Source: JOPF133 sp052144935
GTDB taxonomy: Bacteria > Acidobacteriota > Terriglobia > Bryobacterales > Bryobacteraceae
Assembly: GCA_052144935.1 (NCBI GenBank)
Contig: JBKQPR010000337.1
Location: forward strand, 1-8,119
Reading direction: 5' to 3'
Length of the DNA stretch: 8,119 nt
In this document: positions 1 to 7,239 of the stretch, in pieces
Layout: each line of letters opens with the position of its first letter
How positions within the stretch are numbered: position 1 is the first letter of the stretch
The notes under the pieces: generated by a model
Told to the model about the DNA's origin: nothing
Databases searched by the model: none
What the model saw: the letters and a program-made list of their open reading frames with translations, nothing else
Position numbers and translations under genes: made by a program

Positions 1-105
1 CTCACCGCGTAGCCTCCCCGGACAGATCTTTAGCCCTGGATATGGGCCACTCGCAAAAGGCTCTAACGGCCCAATGGGTCATTCTTAGAAAGCACAGGCG
101 GGTCA
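1..105. mobile_element. Probable end of an IS21-like insertion sequence (body outside window)
   Basis: No gene is visible in this stretch. On the minus strand it carries three related motifs: GTGACCC at 106-100, ATGACCCA at 82-75 and GTGGCCCAT at 50-42. The last two share TGRCCCAT. The reading frame of the neighbouring exported-protein gene stops exactly here, with the TGA at 105-103 lying in the first motif. Repeated TGACCC-type motifs spaced by tens of bases are typical of the multi-repeat ends of IS21-family elements, and such elements often end in TG/CA. I infer that the outer end of an element lies near 105 and that its transposase genes are off the left edge. No transposase code or matching second end can be seen, so the family and exact boundary are uncertain. 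Confidence 0.35.
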
Positions 106-384
106 CTTCTGGCGAGCGCCGAAGCGCGCGGAGACCGGCAGATGATCGGAGTGGTTCAGGATCAGGGTGTCGAAGCGTGCCGCGTTGAACGCCTCATGCG
201 AGGCCAGATCGGAAAGACGAATGGCCGCATAGGCGATCGAAGCGCGCTCCAGCACGCGTGCGGTGGCCTGAATCGCGCTGGCATCGAGGCCAGGAAGATC
301 GTCCTGGAGGACCGCGACCCGGGAAGCGCCGGATTGCGCGGTAGCGGCGGCACAGGCCGCCAGGAGGGCAACAAAGATTCGCAT
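103..384 (-). pseudogene. 5' remnant of a gene for an exported protein, truncated
   Basis: This is a 93-codon frame starting at ATG 384. The N-terminus, MRIFVALLAACAAATAQSG, is a short positively charged then hydrophobic signal sequence. Cleavage near ATA-QS is plausible. LAAC at residues 8-11 also fits a lipobox, although it sits unusually early. Residues 22-87 read like the opening beta-alpha-beta part of a Rossmann-like or class-I glutamine-amidotransferase-like domain (VAVLQDDLPGLDA, later FDTLILNHSDHLP). The frame ends abruptly at 105-103, where probable mobile-element sequence begins, so a longer protein was probably cut. It lies 67 bp downstream of the beta-helix gene on the same strand and may be co-transcribed with it. 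GAGG sits only 4 nt before the ATG. The family is not recognised with confidence. A genuine 93-aa exported protein is the less likely alternative. Confidence 0.5.
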
Positions 385-397
385 GGGGCCTCAAACC

Positions 398-421
398 GGG
401 GCAAGTCTCCACCTTTGCCCC
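398..421 (-). other. Small intergenic hairpin
   Basis: On the minus strand GGGGCAA (421-415) and TTGCCCC (404-398) form a perfect 7-bp stem with a 10-nt loop. It lies between the stop of the beta-helix gene at 452 and the ATG at 384. No T-run follows it, so it is not a standard intrinsic terminator. It may be a transcript-processing or attenuation element, or chance in GC-rich DNA. Confidence 0.3.
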
Positions 422-451
422 TCGAAACTCGGAACCGCGGGAGAAATTGCC

Positions 452-3400
452 TTAGAAGGCTGGTCCCTTAAACCGGGTGCGGACCGCGTATAGCGAACTG
501 CGTGCGGGAATGAACAGGGTCTGTCCATCCTTTCCGCCGAATAGCAACTGCAGCGGACGTTCCGGAACTTCGATGGTGTCGATCGGTTTCCCGGAAGGGT
601 CGTAGACGTAAATGTGACCCGCGGCGATATAAACATTGCCTTGCGCATCGACCGCCACACCCTCGCCGCCTTGCTCGGCGAATAGCTTGACGCCGGCAAT
701 GCCGCCATCGGGACCGACCGACGCGGAGTAGGTCCGCAACTCCGATTCGTCCGTAAGGTAGTAGGGCTTTCCCGGAACTGCCGGCGCCAGGCCGAAGCTG
801 CGCAGCAGATCGGCGCCCTTGACGCCCCAGTTCAGGGAACCGCTGACGAAGTCCTGCCCGGCTGAAATCACGGTCGTGCCATCGGGCGAGACATACTGGT
901 AGGGTCTCGGGCGTGGCGGCAGGCTCAGATGGAAGTCGCTCACCGCCAGCACGAGCGTCTTTCCAGGGCGCGAAACGGCTGGCTCCGGCTTCAGCAGGGT
1001 AATCTCCCCCTCGGGCGAGCCTGGATTGAAGGAGTAGACGGTTCCGTTCCCGGTATACGAGACCACCAGGAGGTTACCCGCTTTATCAAAGGCCAGATTG
1101 ATCGGGTCCAGCGGCCGGTCGCTGACGGTCGAGAGTTGACGGGTCGCGGCCGACCAGCGGTAAATCCGTTGCCAGTGCGCATCGACAAAATAAAAGTCAC
1201 CCGAGGGCGCGACCGCCCCTCCGGAGATGTTGAAGAACCCGCCGGCAAGCTTCTCGACTTTAGCGCCCGCGGCAAGCACCGGCGAGGCGGCCTTCGCGCG
1301 GGGTGGCGGCGCTGCGCCGGAAACCGTCAGCCATGCGAATTCGCGCTGGCGGATCTCGAGGTTATGAGTCTGGTCGTAAACCGTGGCGTCAAACGACACC
1401 TTACTATTGCTATAGCAGTGAATGTTGCGGAAACGAATGTTCTTCGAATCGGAGACCTTGATGGCCCATGGAAACGGTTGGAAGGTGCTGATGACCCGAT
1501 AAATGTGGAAATTCGCCAGGGTGATGTTGCTGGAACCATCGATCTCCAGCGGCAGCGCGAAACCGCCCTCACCGCGTTCCTCCTCGGTCTGCAGAGCGTA
1601 AATCTGCCAGTTGGAGGCGTTGCGCAATTGCACTTCGTGGCGCACATGATGCTCGCTCGACATTTCATAGACGCGCCCCTCGGTGGAGGTATTCGAAACC
1701 AGCAAGCCGGCTTGGGCGAAGGTGCTGGGCGTCCAGATGTCGATGAAAGTCCCGCCGCCGCCATCGGTGACCCACAGGCTCGGATACTGGCCGTCCCAGC
1801 GCCGGTTCAGGTCGGGATCGGCGGTGTGGGTATTGTTATAAGGGTTCTCGCGGCCGCCGTCGAGCCTGGTCGTGCCGTGGCCGCCCAGCAGGCGGACGTC
1901 ATTCATCATCGAATCCTTGCCGGCCATCCACTTCACGGCTAGCGCCCGGGGATTGATGCCGTTGGTGTACAACCCGATGCCGGTGATGATATTGGTCCCA
2001 CCCTTGGGCGCTTCGATCATCGGCTTGGGAGATCCAACCCCCTGGAAACCCGGAGTCGAATCGAGCAGATCGATTTGCGTGGCGCTCGGGTGAAGGCCGA
2101 TCAGAACGGTGTCCGGGCGCAGCGTGAGGGTGTCGCCGATGACGTATTTCCCCGAAGGCAGATAGATCGCGCGATGTTCGGCGACGGCTTTCTTGAATAT
2201 CGCCGTGTCATCCGTGGAGCCATCGCCCTTAGCGCCTAAAGAGCGGATGTTCACCCAGGAGTTACGGTCCGGCAGATCGGGAAGATCGGATTTCACCGGC
2301 TCCGGCATGGCGCCCAGGATGGAGGATTCGAACGTGTCCTTGTTTCCGGGCGTGGCTCCGATGTCGCCATAGTTCAGCCCGTGCGAGAAGATCTTCACCT
2401 CGTAGATGGCGCTGGGAGCGGCCACTTTTCTCCCGCTCTCACGGAAAGCCGCGAAGAAAGGCACACGCCGGCAGACCACGTTCTCCATGTTGATCTCGGT
2501 GCGCACGCTGGTCTCGGCGCTGATCAGCACAGCCGGGCCGGAGATGTCTTCCATGCGGCCATTCTTCACCCAAAGCTCGTCCGGAAAGTCCGGGTCGATG
2601 GAGATAGCTGTGGGAACGCTCTTGAAGTGCGGGCGGATCAACGTAAGGCCGGCCTCCCGCTCCCTGATGGCGGCCTCGCGCTGCCCTTCGAAGGTGGCGT
2701 CAACCATCGTGAACTGCCAACCGGGCGAAGGCCTGCCGGTCCACACGCCGTACTGCCCGCCGGAGAAGTGGGCATCCTCCACCACGTTGCCGGCATCGTG
2801 AATACCGGCCAGCCCGGAACCGATCCGGAAATCCATATGCGCCATGAAACAGTGCTGCGCGTAGTGGGCGCGCACTCCCACCGCGCCGGGATTGCCGTCC
2901 TTGATTTCGATATCGATGTTGCTGATGGCCGAATAGAAGGTGCCCGCGCCCGCATCCCGAGGCTGGCCGTTCGCGCCGCCGCGCCCGTCCTGGCCGCCGC
3001 GTCCACCCTGGCCGCCGCGCCCACCTTGCAACTGACCGGCCAGCGCGCCGGGCCCTTCCATGCCCCGGCCTTCGCCGCCACGGCCGCGGCCTTCGCCGCC
3101 ACGGCCGCGGCCCTCGCCACCCCGCCCGCGGCCTTCGCCGCCGCGCCCGCCGGAGAAGAACAGCATGTACTTTAAATTGTCCTTGTCCTGATAGCCCGCC
3201 GATCTCTCGCCCAACACGAATACCGGCCGGGTTGCGCCGTAGCCGATCAGCCGGATTCCCGGCCAGATGTACACCGTATTGGTGAGCCGGTAGCGGCCTG
3301 CGGGAATGAAGACGATTCCCTGGTTGGTAGTCTCCTGGACCTTGTTAATGGCTTGCTGAATGGCATCAGTGTCATCGGCGAGGCCGTCACCCTGCACGGG

Positions 3401-3520
3401 AAAGTTGTCCCGCGTCAGGTACACTGCCTTGGGATCGTCCGGACGGACCGTGTAGTACGACCCACCCCACAGCGGAGCAGCCAGCCACGGGGTGGCAAGG
3501 AGGATAAGAACATTCCGCAT
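452..3520 (-). CDS. Secreted tandem beta-helix (pectate-lyase-3/GH55-like) protein fused to an SMP-30-like propeller
   Basis: This gene encodes 1,022 aa from ATG 3520, with GGAG 9 nt upstream. Residues 1-20 (MRNVLILLATPWLAAPLWGG) form a signal peptide, so the protein is exported. The first beta-helix opens with GDGLADDTDAIQQAI (44-58) and FIPAGRYRL (71-79). A second, complete opening, GAKGDGSTDDTAIF (429-442) and IYLPSGKYVIGDTL (452-465), starts another helix running to about residue 735. Tandem Pectate_lyase_3 modules are the architecture of GH55 glucanases and related beta-helix proteins. Residues 124-186 form a Gly/Arg-rich insert in the first module. After an Ala/Pro linker (736-754), residues 755-1017 look like an SMP-30/gluconolactonase-type propeller: GDFYFVD (774-780), EGVAVDAQGNVYIA (953-966), GGKDGQTLFIPA (995-1006). 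The first blade reads NISGG where lactonases have an EGP-type metal-binding Glu, so lactonase activity is doubtful. Substrate and catalytic residues cannot be assigned. The gene follows the receptor gene on the same strand, which suggests shared carbohydrate use. Confidence 0.85.
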   Translation of the reverse strand: MRNVLILLATPWLAAPLWGGSYYTVRPDDPKAVYLTRDNFPVQGDGLADDTDAIQQAINKVQETTNQGIVFIPAGRYRLTNTVYIWPGIRLIGYGATRPVFVLGERSAGYQDKDNLKYMLFFSGGRGGEGRGRGGEGRGRGGEGRGRGGEGRGMEGPGALAGQLQGGRGGQGGRGGQDGRGGANGQPRDAGAGTFYSAISNIDIEIKDGNPGAVGVRAHYAQHCFMAHMDFRIGSGLAGIHDAGNVVEDAHFSGGQYGVWTGRPSPGWQFTMVDATFEGQREAAIREREAGLTLIRPHFKSVPTAISIDPDFPDELWVKNGRMEDISGPAVLISAETSVRTEINMENVVCRRVPFFAAFRESGRKVAAPSAIYEVKIFSHGLNYGDIGATPGNKDTFESSILGAMPEPVKSDLPDLPDRNSWVNIRSLGAKGDGSTDDTAIFKKAVAEHRAIYLPSGKYVIGDTLTLRPDTVLIGLHPSATQIDLLDSTPGFQGVGSPKPMIEAPKGGTNIITGIGLYTNGINPRALAVKWMAGKDSMMNDVRLLGGHGTTRLDGGRENPYNNTHTADPDLNRRWDGQYPSLWVTDGGGGTFIDIWTPSTFAQAGLLVSNTSTEGRVYEMSSEHHVRHEVQLRNASNWQIYALQTEEERGEGGFALPLEIDGSSNITLANFHIYRVISTFQPFPWAIKVSDSKNIRFRNIHCYSNSKVSFDATVYDQTHNLEIRQREFAWLTVSGAAPPPRAKAASPVLAAGAKVEKLAGGFFNISGGAVAPSGDFYFVDAHWQRIYRWSAATRQLSTVSDRPLDPINLAFDKAGNLLVVSYTGNGTVYSFNPGSPEGEITLLKPEPAVSRPGKTLVLAVSDFHLSLPPRPRPYQYVSPDGTTVISAGQDFVSGSLNWGVKGADLLRSFGLAPAVPGKPYYLTDESELRTYSASVGPDGGIAGVKLFAEQGGEGVAVDAQGNVYIAAGHIYVYDPSGKPIDTIEVPERPLQLLFGGKDGQTLFIPARSSLYAVRTRFKGPAF
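2972..3025 (-). repeat. Three 18-bp tandem repeats encoding GGRGGQ
   Basis: Three consecutive 18-bp units (3025-3008, 3007-2990, 2989-2972) encode GGRGGQ, GGRGGQ and DGRGGA at residues 166-183 of the beta-helix protein. Units 1 and 2 differ at one base. The third has diverged. They form the second half of the low-complexity insert. Confidence 0.85.
3067..3150 (-). repeat. Four 21-bp tandem repeats encoding a Gly/Arg/Glu heptapeptide
   Basis: Four adjacent 21-bp units (3067-3087, 3088-3108, 3109-3129, 3130-3150) encode the heptapeptide GRGGEGR in phase, ending at GRGMEG. The first two units are identical over all 21 bases. The other two carry a few substitutions. The unit is a multiple of three, so copy-number change would keep the frame. 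The encoded segment (residues about 124-153) is hydrophilic and flexible, and breaks the first beta-helix just after YMLFFS. Confidence 0.9.
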
Positions 3521-3529
3521 CGAATTCTT

Positions 3530-3559
3530 CTCCGGAATAACTGTTCACCTGCGATCATA
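3530..3559 (-). promoter_or_regulatory. Ribosome-binding site and candidate -10 box of the beta-helix gene
   Basis: GGAG at 3533-3530 lies 9 nt before ATG 3520 and supports that start. TATGAT at 3559-3554 matches the sigma-70 -10 consensus at five of six positions and would give a leader of roughly 27 nt. No good -35 hexamer sits 16-18 nt upstream of it. The ribosome-binding site is well supported; the promoter is only a candidate. Confidence 0.35.
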
Positions 3560-3681
3560 ACGCGCATACTCTCCGGAAACCACGCAGTGTATCCGATAAG
3601 TTGCGCCTGTTTTCGTCGCTGACTTCCGGTGCCGGAGACTGCCCGGCAAGGATCGCGTCCCGCTCGTGGGTGCCTGGTCGA

Positions 3682-3728
3682 GCCGGCCGGCGGCGCCCGG
3701 GACCTCAATCTCCTGCGTGCCGGCCGGC
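3682..3728. repeat. GC-rich dyad downstream of the receptor stop
   Basis: GCCGGCCGGC occurs at 3682-3691 and 3719-3728. Each copy is itself a perfect palindrome, and the two can pair as a 10-bp stem with a 27-nt loop. The second copy lies 10 nt past the receptor stop codon (3738), the usual place for a terminator, but no T-run follows on either strand. The rest of the 217-bp gap (3521-3737) holds the upstream signals of the beta-helix gene and nothing else I recognise. Confidence 0.4.
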
Positions 3729-3737
3729 CGCATCTCC

Positions 3738-5736
3738 TCAGAAGTCGATGCGGGCGCCCAACTGCATGTTCCGGTTGCCGCTCACCGTAGTTACATCCCC
3801 GAAGGTGGCACTGTTCGGGTTCGTCGAGATTCCGCCGAAGGTGTGCCGATTAAACGCATTGAGGGCCTCTGCCCGCAACTGAAAGCGCACCCGCTCGCGC
3901 AACGCCCAGTTCTTCTGCAGCGCTATGTTCTCAGTGCGCCCCCAGAAGCCGCGAATCTGCGCTATTTCAGGCGCTGCCGTGCCGAATGTATAAGCAGCCG
4001 GCTGTTTGATGTACTGAGTGTTCAGGTAGACATTGGCGGTGTTGCCGACCCCTACCAGCGCGGCGTTAAACTTTGCGGAATTGAAAGGCACCCCCAAACC
4101 GACTCCGGGGGGATTCGTCAGAAGGGCGCGGTTCGTCCCCAGATTGGTGGAAGAGTCTGGACTGTTGGCCGCAAAAGCCAGGGGCGTTCCGTTGCTGTAG
4201 TTGCCGATGTACTGCAGCTTCCAGCCGCCGAGGATACCGTGGACCACCGGATTCCACTTATTGCCGATGGGCTTGCCCTTTCCGATAGGAAGTTCGTAGG
4301 TGGCTCCGATCTTCACTACCTGCGGCTGATCGTACGATGAAACCGATTTTTGCAGACGCAGGTTCGTGGCGATCATCGGCGTGGACGCCCCGCCGGAATA
4401 CAAGTTCGTTACGTTCGAGATGGATTTCGAAAAGGTGTAATTGGCGGTCCAGCTCAAGCCACTGGAATACCGCTTATTGAGCTGCACCTGCATGGCGTTG
4501 TAAGTGGAAAACCCGAGAGGCGTGTCCCACCCCGGAATCGTGCTCCCGTTCAGGAGTTGCGGAAATGGAGTCAGAGTCTGCCAGACCGCCACGGATTGTC
4601 CGGTAGTCCCGAAGGGATAGCGGGCCCCCATCGCCACCGCTGCGGCCGGCAGCGCCGCCTGGCTGGTGACCGTTCCGTTCAGCACGCTTCCCAGGGCCAG
4701 AGCGGCCGGGGGAAGCTGGTTCTGTATGCCCAGCCCGTTCGCTTCCAGCCCGGTGCCTTTCGATCCAACGTATCCGGCGTCCAGGACCATGCGGAAGGGC
4801 AATTCGCGCTGGAGATTGAAATTCCACGATTGCGTGTATCCCAGGCGGCCGCCATTGGGGTACCAATAGAGGGCGCCGCTCTTGCCGTCCGCCTGCGATG
4901 GATTCGGCGTCGTGTAATTATTGACGCCCGGATATCCGTTGTCCCAGTTGAACGCCGGGGCGAGGTTGTTCCCGTAGTTCACCACATTCGAAACGCCCCA
5001 TCCCCAGCCGTTCAGGCTAACCGCGCCGGTCGGATCGCCGTAATAATCGTTGGGCGCACGGTCCGCGAAGAAGACTCCGTAGGCTGTGCGAATCACCGTC
5101 TTCGGCAGAAGCTGCCAGGCGAAACCCAGGCGCGGCCCGAAATTGTGATAGTGTTGCGATTCGAACCCGGACGACCCGTTGCACACGCCGCACTTTCCGG
5201 CAAAGATGAGAGCCCCCGGCAGTCCCGTTTGCGGATCGATGGTGGTGGGGCTGAAGCTGAACATCCGATCATGCTCTTCGGTCTGCGTGGGGTTGTAGTC
5301 CCAGCGCACGCCGAGATTCACTGTCAGCTTGGTGGTCACGCGGTAATCGTCCTGGACAAACAGGCCAACGGAGGGATAAGTGGCGAGCGTGGGCGTGGTG
5401 ATGCCGATGCTGGCGTTATTCACGTCGCCCAGCAGGAAGCTCGCGAACGGGTTGCCAGTGTACTGCGTCAGCCCCGGCAGCCCGGTCTGGTTGGAGGTGA
5501 AAGCGAATGTCCCGTCATCCGGCTGCCGGATGTAGTTCAATTTGTAGACGCGGCGTTCGGCGCCGATTTTCAGCGTGTGGCTGCCCTTCACCCAAGTCAG
5601 GGTGTCCTGTATTCCGTAGGTGATCGATCGCACCGAATCCGACGCCTTGTCCTGCCCGAGGTTCGTCAGGCTGTAGCGGTCGCCTCCGCTCCAGGTGATC
5701 TGGGGAACGCTGGTCGTCGCGATGCCGGTAATGCTC
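3738..5736 (-). pseudogene. TonB-dependent receptor (Oar-like), 3' part, separated by an IS
   Basis: This is the barrel portion of an outer-membrane receptor of the large Oar-like/CarboxypepD_reg type. From the insertion point the frame reads SITGIATTSVPQITWSGGDR and continues without a stop to 3738. Barrel landmarks of the family follow in order: GSHTLKIGAERR, YTGNPFASFLLGD, QDDYRVTTKLTVNLGVRWDY, RTAYGVFFADRAP, LDAGYVGSKGTGLEA, YNAMQVQLNKRYSSGLSWTA, RFQLRAEALNAFNRHTFG. The last residues are GARIDF; a terminal Phe is the outer-membrane assembly signal. A GTG at 5633 could be mistaken for a start, but the receptor frame is clearly coding upstream of it and no ribosome-binding site precedes it. 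Joined to the 5' part across the element, the window holds 949 codons plus the stop of one receptor. Its ligand is unknown; the neighbouring beta-helix gene hints at a carbohydrate. As it stands the fragment should not give a functional receptor. Confidence 0.85.
5728..5736 (+). repeat. Left target-site duplication of the IS
   Basis: GTAATGCTC directly abuts the left inverted repeat and is repeated exactly at 7259-7267. A G precedes the left copy and the last base of the element before the right copy is also G, so a 10-bp reading is possible. The 9-bp reading makes the two terminal repeats symmetrical and restores the receptor frame. Confidence 0.85.
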
Positions 5737-5755
5737 CACTCGCGTCCAAATTAGC
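5737..5755 (+). repeat. Left terminal inverted repeat of the IS
   Basis: CACTCGCGTCCAAATTAGC. It matches the reverse complement of the right end at 16 of 19 positions. The only differences are bases 5-7 (CGC here, GCT at the right end). Confidence 0.85.
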
Positions 5756-5869
5756 TGTTTGGCGGCATTTTCCACATTGAAAATATTGGACATAGCTCCA
5801 CTCTGAGCCTGGACGCACAGCGGCGCTTCGACTTTGGATCGCAGTAAGTGCTCTCTCGTTGTTGTCCTG

Positions 5870-5950
5870 CTGCTGTCCAATTTACTGGTTCATATACTCC
5901 TTGGTATCAATATCGCTTCCTGATGGCCGCTTTTCTGCTGTCCAACTGCC
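5870..5950 (+). repeat. Internal copies of the IS terminal motif
   Basis: CTGCTGTCCAA occurs at 5870-5880 and 5935-5945, exactly 65 bp apart, and in inverse orientation within the right end (7256-7246). The copy at 5870 extends as CTGCTGTCCAATTTACTGG, close to the terminal repeat plus its next bases. The copy at 5935 lies just past the transposase stop codon. A core TTGGAC in the opposite orientation is at 5786-5791. These look like additional transposase-binding sites or relics of nested ends. Confidence 0.65.
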
Positions 5951-7135
5951 CTACCACGTGATGGCAAGCTGTTGCGGGTCGTCATGCACTCCGGCCAGAG
6001 CCGGCGGGGCCTGAAATGGATCGTCCAGCCAGGCCCACAGATCGCGATAGAAGAACAATTGCTGCCGCAGCAGGGCCGCCAGCGTCGATAACGACCAGGA
6101 GAACTGCGATTTCATCTGCAGGTACTTCAGCACCAGCATGGCGATCAGCGCCGTCCACACCTGGGTCTTCACCGCATTGGCGCTGGTTCCCACAAACGTC
6201 TTGATTTTGCAGGTTTGCTTCAGCGCCTTGAAGAACAATTCCACCTGCCAGCGATCTTTGTAGATCGCCGCTATCGTCGACGCCGCCAGATGCAACAGGT
6301 TGCTCAAGAACACCAGGACTTCAGACTTGTCCTCGTTCCAGTATTCGATCCGCCGGAACAGCACCGGCTCCTCTCCAGCCTTCGCCAGTGCCGGCAGAGA
6401 GATGATCTGATCGCGCAGAACCTTCCCGCTCGCCGGAACCTCGCACTCTTGGACCACCGTGTAGAGCGTGTTGGTTTTCATCCGCGTGACCAAGAAGACG
6501 CCCTGCTGGGTCAATTCCACGAACCACTCGAAATCGTTGTAGCCGCGGTCGATCGCCAGAATCGTGCCCGGATCGAACCGCAGCGTCCGCGCCACCTTGA
6601 TCTCGCTGGTTTTGCCCTCGGTCACCACCGCGAACGACGGCAGGTAGCCGTCGTGGTCCAGCAGCAGGTGCAACTTGATCGCGCCTTTCGTCCGCTTGTA
6701 TTTCGCCCAGTCGAACAGGCTCACCGACAGGTCGATAATGCTCCCATCCAGGCTCATCAGCTTGTTCTTGAAGCGAAACTTCTTCCGTCCGCCCTGGCTG
6801 CTCACCAGTTCCTGGCATTTGACCAGGGTCTGCTGGAACACCGTCTGGTACAACTCCCACGGCCGATTCTCATTGGCGTAGGCCAAGGTGGACTTCTTGG
6901 GCGCCGTCGGCACTCCCAGATGCTTCAACTGTCCCTCGCAACACGCCAGACCGCCGCAAATCTCGCGCAACGAATGCGCCCGTCCCAGTTGGCAAAACAG
7001 CATGGCCATGAACTGGCCCCAACTAGTAAAGCCACGGGCGTGGCGCTCGGCTTTGTGCTCCTTCACCGCCTTCTCGAAATCCCCGCGCGGAAAAAGCTTC
7101 AAAATTTGGGAGAAAATGCTGCATACTCTGTTCAT
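5951..7135 (-). CDS. IS4-family DDE transposase
   Basis: This is a 394-aa transposase that cuts and joins the element's ends. The N-terminal region (about 1-75: FSQILKLFPRGDFEKAV, RGFTSWGQFMAMLFCQL) matches the DUF4372 type found on many IS4 transposases and probably binds DNA. The catalytic DDE domain follows: first Asp in LMSLDGS (D130), second in ILAIDRGYNDF (D196), and Glu in YKDRWQVELFFKALK (E299). The last segment fits the IS4 signature Y-(2)-R-(3)-E-(6)-K exactly, with Y292, R295, E299 and K306. The length is normal and there is no frameshift, so the enzyme looks active. Start ATG 7135 has AGGAG at 7149-7145, 9 nt upstream, and that site is buried in a long predicted hairpin. No promoter stands out in the 123 bp between the right end and the start. 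Confidence 0.95.
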   Translation of the reverse strand: MNRVCSIFSQILKLFPRGDFEKAVKEHKAERHARGFTSWGQFMAMLFCQLGRAHSLREICGGLACCEGQLKHLGVPTAPKKSTLAYANENRPWELYQTVFQQTLVKCQELVSSQGGRKKFRFKNKLMSLDGSIIDLSVSLFDWAKYKRTKGAIKLHLLLDHDGYLPSFAVVTEGKTSEIKVARTLRFDPGTILAIDRGYNDFEWFVELTQQGVFLVTRMKTNTLYTVVQECEVPASGKVLRDQIISLPALAKAGEEPVLFRRIEYWNEDKSEVLVFLSNLLHLAASTIAAIYKDRWQVELFFKALKQTCKIKTFVGTSANAVKTQVWTALIAMLVLKYLQMKSQFSWSLSTLAALLRQQLFFYRDLWAWLDDPFQAPPALAGVHDDPQQLAITW

Positions 7136-7202
7136 AGGTTGAGTCTCCTGTGGTTGAATTGGTTCTTGCTGAACCCGATCCAGCGTACCAGGGACTCAAC
7201 CT
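7136..7202 (-). promoter_or_regulatory. Hairpin sequestering the transposase ribosome-binding site
   Basis: On the minus strand AGGTTGAGTCCCTGG (7202-7188) can pair with CCACAGGAGACTCAACCT (7153-7136). The stem is 10 continuous pairs (AGGTTGAGTC with GACTCAACCT), then a bulged A, four more pairs, a second bulged A and a final pair, closing a 34-nt loop. The 3' arm contains the whole AGGAG site and ends at the base next to the ATG. A transcript entering from the receptor gene would carry both arms and hide the site. A transcript starting inside the loop would not. IS10 and IS50 are known to limit translation from outside transcripts this way; the role here is inferred. Confidence 0.7.
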
Positions 7203-7239
7203 CTCACCGCCAGCGCCACCCTCCACCAGCAGTTAGCCT

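Noticed and set aside
929..1942. 337-codon plus-strand ORF
   Set aside because: It lies wholly antisense to the beta-helix gene, shows no domain-like motifs and is explained by high GC suppressing stops on the opposite strand.
2972..3150. CRISPR-like array
   Set aside because: The 18- and 21-bp units are contiguous with no spacers and are in-frame coding repeats.
2381..3175. 264-codon plus-strand ORF with Ala/Thr-rich tail
   Set aside because: Its low-complexity tail is the antisense reading of the Gly/Arg repeat. No independent coding signal is visible.
3738..5633. Independent receptor gene starting at GTG 5633
   Set aside because: Receptor-type sequence continues in frame upstream to the insertion point, and no ribosome-binding site precedes the GTG.
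4350..5780. 476-codon plus-strand ORF
   Set aside because: It is antisense to the receptor and runs across the IS boundary at 5737, so it cannot be an ancestral gene.
5737..5880. Possible passenger ORF in the left IS end (minus strand, TTG start at 5880)
   Set aside because: Its start lies inside a terminal-motif copy, it has no clear ribosome-binding site, and it runs out of the element into the wrong frame of the receptor.
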